This document shows, one piece after another, positions 34,687 to 43,867 of a stretch of 64,000 nucleotides of DNA. The notes under the pieces are model-generated. The model did no database searches. It was given only the letters and a program-made list of their open reading frames with translations, and was not told where the DNA came from. Source of the stretch: CAIWHR01 sp963726775 (lineage in GTDB: Bacteria; Pseudomonadota; Gammaproteobacteria; Burkholderiales; Casimicrobiaceae); NCBI GenBank assembly GCA_963726775.1, contig CAVSDL010000015.1, positions 62,001 to 126,000 of the forward strand. The letters are read 5' to 3'. A program made the position numbers and the translations under genes. Every line of letters begins with the position of its first letter. Position 1 is the first letter of the stretch.

Positions 34687-35064
34687 GTGACCGGTATCTG
34701 CCTGCTCGTTGCCGGCGTATTGCGCGCGAGCCTGCCGGCGGCCGAATTTACGCTTGCCTGGGAGCATTCGGTCGAGAAGATCGAATGGCGAGAGCGCTAT
34801 CGTATCGAGGGGGAGCACCTGCGCATTGTCGAGGCGCGCGTCCGCGGTTCCGGTGCCGGCATGGAAGCCCCGCCGGGCGCGGCGGCGCAGGACGGCGCAT
34901 GGGTCTGGCAACCCGCGGCAGCCCCGCTTCCCGAATTGCGCTTGACGTACTCGACGTTCGCGCGTGACTACTCGATCTGCGCTGCGGATCGATGCCGCCC
35001 GCTGCGCGAGCTCGCCGGCCCGCTTGCGGAGGGCGACGTCGTCACGGTGCGTGTCTGCCGCTGA
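34687..35064 (+). CDS. DUF1850-domain protein of the TAXI-TRAP operon
   Basis: The 125-residue product starts at GTG 34687 with a short hydrophobic segment (ICLLVAGVLRASLPA) that may be a signal or membrane anchor, followed by the DUF1850 pattern FTLAWEHSVEKIEWRERYRIEGEHLRI, a Gly/Ala-rich middle and a C-terminal YSICAADRCRPL with two Cys. DUF1850 genes are commonly found next to TAXI-TRAP genes; a role in the transporter is inferred from the neighbourhood only. Confidence 0.8.
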   Translation: MTGICLLVAGVLRASLPAAEFTLAWEHSVEKIEWRERYRIEGEHLRIVEARVRGSGAGMEAPPGAAAQDGAWVWQPAAAPLPELRLTYSTFARDYSICAADRCRPLRELAGPLAEGDVVTVRVCR

Positions 35065-35169
35065 CGCCACGCCTGCTTGACGCGGAGCCGCCAAACGGGC
35101 CAGCGTTCCCTGCGCCATGGGGGTCCCGTTGCGGCCGCCCCGTGCGTTTCTTAGGGCAGGAACATCGGC

Positions 35170-35736
35170 TCACGGCCCTGCCGTCAGATCCGGACGGGAT
35201 GTCTTGCGCAGCAGTGTGCTGACGCGCGCCGGAAACGCACCGAGCTTCCGATCGAGGAAATAGGTTCGCAGCGTGCGCGCGATCGTGCGAAACGCGAGCT
35301 CTTCCCAGGGAACCTCATCTTCGCGGAAGAGCCGCACCTCGAGGCTCTCCGTCCCGGGGCCGAAGTCGAGATCGAGGAGCCGCGCCCGGAACATCACGTA
35401 GATCTGGCTGATCTGCGGCAGGCTGATCACCGTGTAGAGGTCGCCCAGCTCGATCCGCGCGCGCGCTTCCTCCAGCGTTTCGCGCGCGGCGCCGGCAACG
35501 ATCGTCTCGCCATTCTCGAGGAAGCCCGCAGGCAGCGTCCACAGGCCATAGCGCGGCTCGATCGCGCGGCGGCACAGCAGCACGCGCTCTTCCCACTCCG
35601 GCAGGCAGCCGACGACCACCTTCGGATTCTGATAGTGAATGGTCCCGCAGGCGGCGCAGACAAAGCGTGGAAGGTTATCGCCGTCGGGGATGCGAAGCGC
35701 GATGCGGTCGGAGCCGCAGTGGCTGCAGAAGCGCAT
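35170..35736 (-). CDS. Nudix hydrolase with zinc ribbon (NudC-like short form)
   Basis: This 188-residue protein has an N-terminal zinc ribbon (CSHCGS...CAACG, residues 4-31) and a Nudix domain with the box GFLENGETIVAGAARETLEEA (GX5EX7REUXEE pattern), which hydrolyses nucleoside diphosphates linked to another moiety. ATG 35736 is preferred because the family N-terminus starts at the ribbon; an ATG eight codons upstream (35760) is in frame but lies almost on a likely transcription start (AATAAT at about 35769 on the minus strand). The substrate is not known. Confidence 0.9.
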   Translation of the reverse strand: MRFCSHCGSDRIALRIPDGDNLPRFVCAACGTIHYQNPKVVVGCLPEWEERVLLCRRAIEPRYGLWTLPAGFLENGETIVAGAARETLEEARARIELGDLYTVISLPQISQIYVMFRARLLDLDFGPGTESLEVRLFREDEVPWEELAFRTIARTLRTYFLDRKLGAFPARVSTLLRKTSRPDLTAGP

Positions 35737-35852
35737 CGCCGAAGGCCCGGCAAATTCCATGATGCGATTATTGCACGCCTTCCCAGCCGTGGAACCTCAG
35801 GTTACGATCGGCAATTCGCCCGAATCCGTACGAGTCGAAGGAAAACGCGACC

Positions 35853-36512
35853 ATGGCCAACCGTTCGTTCCTGTCCGCAGCCGTCGACAATTATCTGCAA
35901 GCTGTCGCAACGCGCGAAACAACCGTGCAGAAGCGCCTGCGCGCCGAGACGTCGCTGCTGCCGGAGGGCGGCATGCAGATCGGCGCCGACCAGGGCGCGA
36001 TGCTCGCGTTCCTCGTCCGCCTGATCGGCGGGCGCCGGGCGATCGAAATCGGCACGTTCACCGGGTACAGCGCGCTTTGCGTCGCGAGCGCCCTGCCCGC
36101 CGACGGGCGGCTCACGTGCTGCGACGTCAGCGCCGAATGGACCGCCATCGCCCGGCGCCACTGGGCGGAAGCGGGAATCGCGGACAAGATCGACCTCCGG
36201 CTCCAGCCGGCGCAGGCGACGCTCGCGGAGCTCCTGCGCGACGACGGCGCCGGGAAATTCGATTTCGCGTTCATCGATGCCGACAAGACCGGGTACGACG
36301 CGTATTACGAAGGGTGTCTCTCGCTGCTGCGCCCGGGCGGGCTGGTCGCGATCGACAACATGCTCTGGGGCGGCGCCGTGGCGGACACGGCGAACATCAG
36401 CGACGACACGGTGGCGCTCCGCGCGCTCAACGTGAAAATCCGCGACGATTCCCGGGTCGATGCGTGCCTGTTGAGCGTGGGCGATGGCGTCATGCTGGCA
36501 CGCAAGCTTTGA
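35853..36512 (+). CDS. O-methyltransferase, class I SAM-dependent (caffeoyl-CoA OMT family)
   Basis: The 219-residue enzyme belongs to O-methyltransferase family 3: after a helical N-terminus comes QGAMLAFLVRLIGGRRAIEIGTFTGYSAL (SAM motif I), CCDVSAEW, FDFAFIDADKTGYDAYYEGCLSLLRPGGL (metal-binding acidic residues) and IDNMLWGGAV, the conserved Asp-Asn. Bacterial members methylate catechols or related compounds with Mg2+. A GAAGGA ribosome-binding site precedes ATG 35853. It is convergent with orn. Confidence 0.9.
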   Translation: MANRSFLSAAVDNYLQAVATRETTVQKRLRAETSLLPEGGMQIGADQGAMLAFLVRLIGGRRAIEIGTFTGYSALCVASALPADGRLTCCDVSAEWTAIARRHWAEAGIADKIDLRLQPAQATLAELLRDDGAGKFDFAFIDADKTGYDAYYEGCLSLLRPGGLVAIDNMLWGGAVADTANISDDTVALRALNVKIRDDSRVDACLLSVGDGVMLARKL

Positions 36513-36551
36513 CAGGGCGACGGACGCCAAGTCCAAACCCGCGCGGATCGT

Positions 36552-37097
36552 CTAGCTCCGGATGAAGTGCTCGCGGTAGTACCCAAGCTCCGCGATCGAC
36601 TCGTGGACATCCGCCAGCGCCTCGTGCTTGCCCTCCTTCGGAACCCCTTTCATCAGCTCGGGTTTCCAGCGCCGCGCCAGTTCCTTCAGCGTCGAGACAT
36701 CCAGATTGCGATAGTGGAAATAGTCTTCGAGCGCCGGCATCCAGCGCGCGAGGAAACGCCGGTCCTGGCAGATCGAGTTGCCGCACATCGGAGAGGCCTT
36801 CGCCGGCACATGCTCGCGCAGAAACGCGAGTGCCAGCGTCTCGACATCGGACTCGACCATCGGCGACGCCTTCACCTTGTCGATCAGGCCGGAGCGCCCG
36901 TGCGTGCCGGTGTTCCATGCGTCCATCGCGCCTAGCGTCGCATCGTCCTGGCGCACGACCCAGACGGGTGCCTCGGCAACGGTCTCGAGGTCGCTGTCGG
37001 TAACGACCAGCGCGACTTCGATGATGCGGTCCGTCTCGGGCTTCAGGCCCGTCATTTCCATGTCTATCCAGATGAGGCGGCCGGCGTCTTGGGGCAT
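36552..37097 (-). CDS. orn: Oligoribonuclease
   Basis: Orn is the 3'-5' exoribonuclease that degrades dinucleotides such as pGpG, the end of RNA turnover and of c-di-GMP breakdown. The 181-residue length equals E. coli Orn. The DEDDh catalytic residues are Asp12 and Glu14 (WIDMEMTGL), Asp112 (SICQDRRF), His158 and Asp163 (HEALADVHESI). The frame is open far upstream, but the family starts at MPQDAGRLIW, ATG 37097. It is divergent from the M48 peptidase gene. Confidence 0.96.
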   Translation of the reverse strand: MPQDAGRLIWIDMEMTGLKPETDRIIEVALVVTDSDLETVAEAPVWVVRQDDATLGAMDAWNTGTHGRSGLIDKVKASPMVESDVETLALAFLREHVPAKASPMCGNSICQDRRFLARWMPALEDYFHYRNLDVSTLKELARRWKPELMKGVPKEGKHEALADVHESIAELGYYREHFIRS

Positions 37098-37109
37098 GGT
37101 GTTTTCGCG

Positions 37110-37115
37110 TAGAAT
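37110..37115 (+). promoter_or_regulatory. Candidate -10 box (TAGAAT) before the M48 peptidase
   Basis: TAGAAT 58 bases before ATG 37173, in the short divergent space with orn. The -35 region is weak. Confidence 0.3.
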
Positions 37116-37172
37116 TGACTGGAACCGTTCTGCGCATTCTCGCATATCGCCGCGGAGCGCACGCCAGACTCC

Positions 37173-38423
37173 ATGACTTCCGTGACCTTCACCTCTATTT
37201 TTCTGATCGCCTTCGCGGGTTCGCTTGCGCTGCGCCTCTGGCTCGCCGGCCGTCATGCGCGGCATGTCGCCGCCCATCGCGACGCAGTGCCGTCGGCGTT
37301 CGCCGATCGCATCGGGCTTCCCGCTCACCGCAAGGCTGCCGATTACACGGTGGCGCGCACGCGGCTGGGTGTCGTCGAAACGCTGGTCGATGCGATGTTA
37401 CTGGTGGTGTTGACGTTCGGCGGCGGCTTGGCCGCGCTCGTCGCGTGGACCGCGTCGTTCGGCCTCGGCCCGGTGGGTCGGGATCTCGCGTTGATCGTCG
37501 CGGTGGCGATCGTCACCGGCGTCGTCGGGCTGCCTTTTTCATACCTGCAGACGTTCGGCGTCGAGGCGCGATTCGGCTTCAACCGGACGACGCGTGCGCT
37601 ATGGGTCGCCGATCTCGCCAAAGGCACGCTGGTCGGCGCGGCGCTCGGGCTGCCACTCGCCGCGCTGATGCTATGGCTGATGCGTGCGGCGGGACCGCTC
37701 TGGTGGCTGTGGGCGTGGGCCGCGTGGACAGGTTTCCAGTTTCTCGTATTGGCGTTATATCCGACGGTCATCGCGCCGCTGTTCAACAAGTTCTCGCCGC
37801 TTCCGCCCGGGCCGGCGCGCGCGACGATCGAAGCGCTGCTGACGCGTTGCGGATTCGAAACCCGCGGACTCTATGTGATGGATGGCTCCCGCCGGTCGAG
37901 TCATGGCAATGCATTTTTCGCCGGCGTCGGCAGGGCAAGGCGCATCGTGTTCTTCGACACCCTGCTGCTGCGCCTCGCGCCCGACGAGGTCGAGGCCGTG
38001 CTCGCGCACGAACTTGGCCATTTCCGGCTCAAGCACGTAATGAAGCGCATGGCGTGGACGGCCGCCGTGTCGCTCGGTTTCCTGGCATTGCTCGCGTGGC
38101 TGGCGTCGGCGCCATGGTTCTACACAGGCCTCGGCGTGCCCGCGGCGCCGGATCGCCCCGGCGTTGCGCTGATCCTGTTCTTCATTGCGTTGCCTGTCTT
38201 CACGTTTGCATTCGGTCCGCTGGCATCGCTTTACTCGCGCAAGCACGAATTCGAGGCCGACGCGTTCGCCGTACAGCATGCGTCGGCACCGGCGCTCACG
38301 CACGCGCTGGTCAAGCTCTATGAAGACAACGCGGCGACCCTGACACCGGACCCGCTGTACTCGGCGTTCTACGATTCGCATCCGCCGGCCGCAGTGCGCA
38401 TTGCGCGGCTCGGAGCGGCGTAG
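37173..38423 (+). CDS. M48-family membrane metallopeptidase (Ste24/CAAX-protease-like)
   Basis: The 416-residue inner-membrane protease has several hydrophobic segments in its N-terminal two thirds and the zinc motif HELGH (His279, Glu280, His283) with the third ligand Glu in KHEFEADAFA. The segment RSSHGNAFFAGVGRARRIVFFDTLL is diagnostic of the Ste24-like group. It follows orn divergently and heads a run with the cytochrome c, phhB and rsgA genes, a conserved order in betaproteobacteria as I recall. Its substrates are unknown; relatives act in membrane protein quality control. Confidence 0.92.
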   Translation: MTSVTFTSIFLIAFAGSLALRLWLAGRHARHVAAHRDAVPSAFADRIGLPAHRKAADYTVARTRLGVVETLVDAMLLVVLTFGGGLAALVAWTASFGLGPVGRDLALIVAVAIVTGVVGLPFSYLQTFGVEARFGFNRTTRALWVADLAKGTLVGAALGLPLAALMLWLMRAAGPLWWLWAWAAWTGFQFLVLALYPTVIAPLFNKFSPLPPGPARATIEALLTRCGFETRGLYVMDGSRRSSHGNAFFAGVGRARRIVFFDTLLLRLAPDEVEAVLAHELGHFRLKHVMKRMAWTAAVSLGFLALLAWLASAPWFYTGLGVPAAPDRPGVALILFFIALPVFTFAFGPLASLYSRKHEFEADAFAVQHASAPALTHALVKLYEDNAATLTPDPLYSAFYDSHPPAAVRIARLGAA

Positions 38424-38438
38424 ACAAGGAGACCTCCC

Positions 38439-38771
38439 ATGCCACGACTCGTACCTGCCATCCTGGCCGCCGCGCTCTTCGCCGGCGCCTGCAGCGCGAT
38501 CGCGCAGTCGCAGCCCGCGCCGTTCAGGGCCGGCGAGACCCGGGCCGGAAAGGCGCTCGTCGACCGCGATTGCGTCGGGTGTCACGCCCAGAAATTCGCC
38601 GGCGATCCCGACCAGATGTATCGGCGCGCCGATCGCCGGATCAAGACGCCGGGACAGCTCCTCGCGCAGGTGCAGGCATGCAACGCGAATCTGGGGAAGG
38701 GCTACTTCCCCGAAGAGGAAGAGCACATCGCCGCATACCTCAACCTCGAGTTCTACAAATTCGCACCGTGA
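38439..38771 (+). CDS. Small c-type cytochrome
   Basis: The 110-residue periplasmic protein has a signal sequence (residues 1-22) and one haem-binding motif, CVGCH (Cys45, Cys48, His49). The second axial ligand could be Met64 (DQMYRR), which lies very close to the haem site. LFAGAC could also make it a lipoprotein, since the hydrophobic core ends in a lipobox-like AGAC. Such proteins accept or pass electrons. It ends in an ATGA-like junction: its TGA overlaps the GTG start of phhB. Confidence 0.8.
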   Translation: MPRLVPAILAAALFAGACSAIAQSQPAPFRAGETRAGKALVDRDCVGCHAQKFAGDPDQMYRRADRRIKTPGQLLAQVQACNANLGKGYFPEEEEHIAAYLNLEFYKFAP

Positions 38772-39115
38772 CCGGCGGCGCGAACGATCCGACGGCCCGG
38801 CGCGCAATCGCCGCGCTCCATTGCACGCTGGGCGCGCCGCGCCTCCCTGATGGCGAGCTGCGCGAGCGGCTTGCGCTTCTTCCAGGCTGGAAGCTCCTGG
38901 AGAACCGGATCGAGAAAACGTTCCGCTTCCGTAACTACGACGAGACGATCGCGTTCGTGAATGCCATCGCCACCATCGCGCAGCACGAGGATCACCATCC
39001 CGATCTCTCCGTGCATTATGACCGCTGCACGGTCGCGTACTCGACCCACAGCGCGAGCGGCGTTACGCTCAACGACATCATCTGCGCGGTCAAGGTCGAG
39101 GGCGCCATCTCGTGA
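38768..39115 (+). CDS. phhB: Pterin-4a-carbinolamine dehydratase
   Basis: PhhB recycles the 4a-hydroxy-tetrahydropterin formed by phenylalanine hydroxylase. The 115-residue product has the active-site pattern EDHHPDLSVHYDRCTVAYSTHS with the conserved HHP. No phenylalanine hydroxylase gene is nearby. GTG 38768 overlaps the cytochrome stop (GTGA), and the TGA of phhB overlaps the GTG of rsgA at 39112, so the three genes are translationally coupled. Confidence 0.93.
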   Translation: MTGGANDPTARRAIAALHCTLGAPRLPDGELRERLALLPGWKLLENRIEKTFRFRNYDETIAFVNAIATIAQHEDHHPDLSVHYDRCTVAYSTHSASGVTLNDIICAVKVEGAIS

Positions 39116-40050
39116 CCGGCGCCGCCGTGCGCATGCGGAGCGGAGTCGGCAGCACGGTTGCCGGGGAAGAGGGAATGGTGGTTTCCAGCCACCGCCGGCA
39201 CTTCATCGTGCATCTCGACGGCGGGGAAACCGCCCGATGCGTGCTGAAGGGCCGCGCGGCGACCCTGGCATGCGGCGACCGCGTGCGCGTCACGCGCGCG
39301 GCGGGCGGCGGCGTCATCGAGGAGGTCCTGCCGCGCGCAACGCTCTTCTACCGCTCCGATGCCTACCGGGAAAAACTGATTGCCGCGCATGTGACGCAGA
39401 TCGTCGGCGTCGTCGCTCCCGATCTTTCGCTCGACGAAGAACTGATCAACCGGTGGATCGTCGCCGCCGAGGCCGAGGCCTGCCGGTTCGTAGTCGCAGC
39501 CAACAAATCCGACAAGCCGCATTTCGACGTGCTTCTCGCCCGGCTTCGCCCCTACGCGGCGTTGGGGTATGCCGTCGTTCCGCTGTCGGCGAAATTCGAC
39601 GCAGCGCCGCTCGCGCCGTGGCTCGCCGGCCAGCGTACGGTGCTGATCGGTCAATCGGGGATGGGCAAGTCCACGATCCTCAATGCGATCGAACCGAAGG
39701 CGACGGCAAAGACAGCCGGCATTTCGGAAGCGCTCTCCGCCGGACGCCACACGACGTCGCACTCGACGCTCTATCCGCTGCCCGCCGAGCGCGGCGGCGG
39801 CTGGATCGTCGATTCACCGGGAATGAAGGCATTCGGACTCGCGCATCTTGCGCCCGACGCAATCGCGCACGCGTTCGTCGAAATCCGGCCCTTCCTCGGT
39901 CAGTGCCGGTTTCGCGACTGCGGGCACACCCGCGAGCCAGGCTGCGCGGTGCGGAATGCCGTGGAGGCCGGCAAGGTCGCGCCCCATCGCGTCGCGCTGT
40001 TGCACGAACTCGTCGCTGCCAGCAGCGCCACGCGCGCTCCCGGACGCTGA
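39112..40050 (+). CDS. rsgA: Small ribosomal subunit biogenesis GTPase RsgA
   Basis: RsgA releases late assembly factors from the 30S subunit. The 312-residue protein has the family order: OB-fold N-terminus (VVSSHRRHFIVHL), then a circularly permuted GTPase with the G4 motif NKSD (Asn131 on) before the P-loop GQSGMGKST (180-188), then a zinc knuckle (RFRDCGHTREPGCAV). The P-loop has Met where Val is usual. GTG start overlaps the phhB stop. Confidence 0.94.
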   Translation: MTGAAVRMRSGVGSTVAGEEGMVVSSHRRHFIVHLDGGETARCVLKGRAATLACGDRVRVTRAAGGGVIEEVLPRATLFYRSDAYREKLIAAHVTQIVGVVAPDLSLDEELINRWIVAAEAEACRFVVAANKSDKPHFDVLLARLRPYAALGYAVVPLSAKFDAAPLAPWLAGQRTVLIGQSGMGKSTILNAIEPKATAKTAGISEALSAGRHTTSHSTLYPLPAERGGGWIVDSPGMKAFGLAHLAPDAIAHAFVEIRPFLGQCRFRDCGHTREPGCAVRNAVEAGKVAPHRVALLHELVAASSATRAPGR

Positions 40051-40067
40051 CCGCGCGGCGCGCCGCG

Positions 40068-41030
40068 TCACGGCGCCCAGTACGCGAACGTCAGCAACAG
40101 GATCAGCAGCAGCCAGAGGATCAGTGCGCGCCAGACGAGGCCGACCGCGGTGGGCAACAGGTCCGCGTCGGCAGTCTCGCCGATGCCGAGATCGGGTCGA
40201 TACTCGGGCCCGGCGCCCGGTACCGGCAACTCGCCGCCGAGGATGACACCCAACGCGCCGCCGCCGCTCGCGAGGACGATCCCGACGTTCTCGCCGCCCG
40301 GTTGCGCTGCCCAGCTCTTCGCCTGCGCGCGCCAACAGGACACCGAATCCTCGAAATCGCCGACGATCGCGAACGAAAGTGCGGTCAGCCGTACCGGGAT
40401 CCAGTCGAGCAGCCACAACAGCCGCCGCGCTGGCGCGCCGAACGCTTCGCGCGCCCGTGCGATCGGCGTCACGTCCGCGCCGCGCGCATTGCCGCGCCAT
40501 TCGTGGGCGAGCAGCGCCACCGACCGGTAGAGCACTGCACCCGCCGGCCCGGGCAAAGCCGTAAACCAGAACAGCGCGGCGAACACCTGCCGATACGAGT
40601 CGATCAGCCCGCTCTCGATGGCGACCTTGGCGACATCGCCGCTCGACAAATCGCCGGTCGCGCCGCCGCGCCAGCCGGCAAGCCGCCGCCGCGCGAGAGA
40701 AAGATCCCCGGCCTTCAGTGCCGACGCGACTTCGGAGAACGCATGGCTGAAACGACGGAAACCCATCAGCAGATAGAGGATGATGATGTTCCACGCCAGC
40801 CCCCACAGCGGGTGCAGCACGTAGAGCAGCCAGAACACGCCCGCGACGAACAGAACCGGCGGCGCCAGGGCGGCGATCGTGGCCACGACACCCTGTTGCG
40901 CCGTGCCGCCGTTCAATTTCTCCTCGATCCACCGCGCGTAACGGACGAACGCACGCTCCAGGGACGCGCGCCAGCGGAACGCGCGCCACTGCTCGAGTCC
41001 CAGTGCGGCAAGGACGGCGATGAAGTTCAT
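40068..41030 (-). CDS. CobD/CbiB-family membrane protein
   Basis: The 320-residue inner-membrane protein has hydrophobic segments near the N-terminus (LAALGLEQW), at 50-90 and at the C-terminus, with the motif GFRRFSHAFSEV and RLTALSFAIVGDFEDS. It belongs to the CobD/CbiB-like family (also compared with AmpE), whose cobalamin members condense adenosylcobyric acid with aminopropanol. No other cobalamin genes are here, so a B12 role is doubtful; the family in betaproteobacteria often stands beside rsgA. Its ATG overlaps the isochorismatase stop (ATGA). Confidence 0.75.
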   Translation of the reverse strand: MNFIAVLAALGLEQWRAFRWRASLERAFVRYARWIEEKLNGGTAQQGVVATIAALAPPVLFVAGVFWLLYVLHPLWGLAWNIIILYLLMGFRRFSHAFSEVASALKAGDLSLARRRLAGWRGGATGDLSSGDVAKVAIESGLIDSYRQVFAALFWFTALPGPAGAVLYRSVALLAHEWRGNARGADVTPIARAREAFGAPARRLLWLLDWIPVRLTALSFAIVGDFEDSVSCWRAQAKSWAAQPGGENVGIVLASGGGALGVILGGELPVPGAGPEYRPDLGIGETADADLLPTAVGLVWRALILWLLLILLLTFAYWAP

Positions 41031-41572
41031 GCGCGGAGAAACTCCTTGCCGACCTGGTCGAACAGCGGCGTGGCGGCCTCGCCCAGCCACTCGAACACGA
41101 CCATCTCGCGCGAGACGATGCGGGCACCCTCCTGGCGCAGACGCGCCAGCGCCAGATCGCGGTCGAATTCACGCCGCGAGCCGACGCAGTCGGCAACGAC
41201 ATAGACCTCCTTGCCCTCTTCGACGAGCTCCAGCGCCGTCTGCAGCAGGCAGACATGCGCCTCGACGCCGATCATGACGATCTGCGGGCGATCAGCGCCC
41301 GGCAGTCGGGCCAGGCACTGTGCAGCGACGCACGAAAAGTGGTTCTTGGCGCCGACTGCCCCTTCGGGTAGCAGCGCACCGATCGCCTTGACCAGGTGGC
41401 CAAGACCTTTCGGGTAGTGCTCGGACGCGGCGACAGGCACGCCGATCTTCTGCGCAGCGCGGATCAGCCATGCCGCATTGGCTACAACGCGCTCCTGGTC
41501 GTGAATGGCGGGCAACACTTTCTCCTGCATGTCGATGACGAGGAGGACGGAGCGGTGGGCATCGATCAGCAT
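41027..41572 (-). CDS. Isochorismatase-family hydrolase (YcaC-like)
   Basis: The 181-residue protein has the cysteine-hydrolase triad Asp14 (VIDMQE), Lys76 (GAKNHFS) and Cys108 (VEAHVCLLQTAL). The last motif with a cis-peptide-like GVEAHVC is typical of the YcaC subgroup of nicotinamidase-like enzymes. The substrate is unknown. It is on the same strand as acetoacetyl-CoA synthetase (121 bases upstream) and the CobD-like gene, with which it is coupled. Confidence 0.88.
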   Translation of the reverse strand: MLIDAHRSVLLVIDMQEKVLPAIHDQERVVANAAWLIRAAQKIGVPVAASEHYPKGLGHLVKAIGALLPEGAVGAKNHFSCVAAQCLARLPGADRPQIVMIGVEAHVCLLQTALELVEEGKEVYVVADCVGSRREFDRDLALARLRQEGARIVSREMVVFEWLGEAATPLFDQVGKEFLRA

Positions 41573-41693
41573 GGGTAACTATCCGATTCAGGTTGCGTAC
41601 TGGGTTTGCGAAGCAAGGCGGGCACCGATCGTGCGGGACCGCGGCCACGACTTGCGCATGCCTATAGGGCGAATCTCGATCGCGTCGCAAGAC

Positions 41694-43694
41694 TCAGGTC
41701 TTCAGTTCGTCCCGGTCGCGATACTGTTCCAGCGCCTCCGGATTGGCGAGCGCCTCGATGTTCTTCACTTCCAGCCCGTGCACGACGTTGCGTACGGCGA
41801 GTTCGACGATCTTGTTGCTCTTCGTCCGTGGGATGTCGGTCACCTGCAGCACTTTGGCCGGCACGTGTCGCGGCGTCGTATTGGTCCGGATGTGCGCCCG
41901 GATGCGGTCGGTCAAAGCGGCATCCAGCTCGAGTCCGTCCTGCAACTTCACGAACAGCACGACGCGAACGTCGCCGACTTCGCCTGGCGGCCAGTCCTGC
42001 CCGATCACCAGGGTCTCGACGATCTCCGGAAGCTGTTCGACCTGGCGGTAGATTTCGGCGGTGCCGATCCGGACGCCGCCCGGATTGAGGGTCGCGTCGG
42101 AGCGCCCGTGAATGATGACGCCGTCGTGTTCGGTGATCTCGACGTAATCGCCGTGACACCAGATGTCCGGAAAGCGATCGAAGTATGCGGCGCGGTACTT
42201 GGCGCCATCCGCATCGTTCCAGAATCCAACGGGCATCGACGGGAACGGCGCCGTGCAAACGAGTTCGCCCTTGTCTCCGCGCACCGGTTTGCCGTCGTCG
42301 TCGTAGACGTCCACCGCCATGCCGAGGCCGCGGCACTGCAATTCACCGCGCCAGACAGGAAGCGTCACATTGCCGAGCGCGAAACACGACACGATGTCGG
42401 TGCCGCCGGAAATCGACGACAGGCAGACGTCGTCCTTGACGCACTGGTACACGTAGTCGAAGCTCTCCGGCGCAAGCGGGCTTCCCGTCGAAAACATCGT
42501 GCGCAGATGCGGCAGCTCGAAGTCCTTGCGCGGGACCACGCAGATCTTCTTGGCGGCGTCGATGTACTTCGCCGACGTGCCGAAATGCGTCATGCGCTCC
42601 TGCTCGGCGAAGTCCCACAACGCCTTGCCGCGGTCGATGAACGGCGACCCGTCGAACAGCAGCAGCGTCGCGCCGGCACCGAGGCCCGACACGAGCCAGT
42701 TCCACATCATCCACCCGCAGGTCGTGAAGTAGAACAGCCGGTCGCCGTTCTTGACGTCGCCGTGCAGCAGATGCTCCTTCAGGTGCTGCAGCAGCGTTCC
42801 GCCGGCACCGTGGACGATGCATTTCGGCTCTCCCGTCGTGCCGGACGAATACAGGATGTAGAGCGGGTGATCGAATGGAAGCCGCACGTACTCGATGGGT
42901 CGCGGCGCATGCGGGGCAAGAAACGCATCCCAGTCGGCCGCCCCGCGCACGCCCGAGATGTCGCTCGGCGTTCCCGCCGACTGCCGCAAATACGGTATCA
43001 CGACGACGCGCTCCAACGTCGGCAGCTGCGCCACGATCTCGGCCACTTTGGGAAGGATCGACAGCGGCTTGCCGTTGTACCAGTAGCCATCGACGGTGAA
43101 CAGCACGCGCGGTCCGATCTGCCCGAAGCGGTCGAGCACACCACGAACGCCAAAGTCCGGTGAGCACGACGACCAGATCGCGCCCAGGCTCGCGGCCCCG
43201 AGCATGGCGATGATCGCTTCCGGCAGGTTCGGAATGTACGCGCCTATGCGATCGCCCGTCGTGACGCCCAGATCCTTCAGCGCCGCCGCGACGCGCGAGG
43301 TTGTCGCGAGAAGCTCGGCGTCGGACACACGCCGCGCGACCCTGTCTTCGCCGCGGAACACCAGTGCATCGCCGGCAGCGCCGGCAGCGGAGCGCGCAGC
43401 CGAGCGTGCCAGCAGATTCTCGGCGAAATTGAGGCGCGCCTCCGGAAACCATTTCGCGCCCGGCATCCGGTCAGGGTCGACCAGCGTCACCTCGCCGCGA
43501 ACGCCGGTCACGCCGGCGTAGTCCCACAAGGCACACCAGAACGCCTCGCTGTCGTCGATGGACCAGCGCCATAGCGACGCGTAGTCGGGGAATGACCTGC
43601 CAGTCTGTGTCGATATCCTGCGCGCGAAATCCGTGATGTTGGCGCGCGCGATGCGCTCGGGCGATGGCTGCCACAGCAATCCGGTCGTCGTCAT
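41694..43694 (-). CDS. Acetoacetate-CoA ligase
   Basis: This 666-residue ANL-superfamily enzyme activates acetoacetate with ATP and CoA, for use of ketone bodies or PHB breakdown products. AMP-binding motifs: LYSSGTTGEPKCIVHGAGG (P-loop), TCGWMMWNWLVSGL, and the A8/A10 motifs GRSDATLNPGGVRIGTAEIYR and RTKSNKIVE with the catalytic Lys near the C-terminus. The N-terminal part (VTLVDPDRMPGAKWFPEARLNFAENLL) is typical of the acetoacetyl-CoA synthetase branch. ATG 43694; the 173 bases to the upstream Fe-S gene hold no clear gene. Confidence 0.93.
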   Translation of the reverse strand: MTTTGLLWQPSPERIARANITDFARRISTQTGRSFPDYASLWRWSIDDSEAFWCALWDYAGVTGVRGEVTLVDPDRMPGAKWFPEARLNFAENLLARSAARSAAGAAGDALVFRGEDRVARRVSDAELLATTSRVAAALKDLGVTTGDRIGAYIPNLPEAIIAMLGAASLGAIWSSCSPDFGVRGVLDRFGQIGPRVLFTVDGYWYNGKPLSILPKVAEIVAQLPTLERVVVIPYLRQSAGTPSDISGVRGAADWDAFLAPHAPRPIEYVRLPFDHPLYILYSSGTTGEPKCIVHGAGGTLLQHLKEHLLHGDVKNGDRLFYFTTCGWMMWNWLVSGLGAGATLLLFDGSPFIDRGKALWDFAEQERMTHFGTSAKYIDAAKKICVVPRKDFELPHLRTMFSTGSPLAPESFDYVYQCVKDDVCLSSISGGTDIVSCFALGNVTLPVWRGELQCRGLGMAVDVYDDDGKPVRGDKGELVCTAPFPSMPVGFWNDADGAKYRAAYFDRFPDIWCHGDYVEITEHDGVIIHGRSDATLNPGGVRIGTAEIYRQVEQLPEIVETLVIGQDWPPGEVGDVRVVLFVKLQDGLELDAALTDRIRAHIRTNTTPRHVPAKVLQVTDIPRTKSNKIVELAVRNVVHGLEVKNIEALANPEALEQYRDRDELKT

Positions 43695-43867
43695 GTCGAT
43701 GGGGAGTTCCGTGTCCGCACCAGAGCGTCCGTCAGCCGCCGGCAGTGGGCTTGCGTGCTTCCGGCGCGCGCAGCATTGCCGCAGCGGTCTCGGCGCGACG
43801 TGTGGACGAGCATTCTGGGCTGGTGCGTCATTGTCCGTGATTTCGCTGACGTTGGCATCGTCATCCG

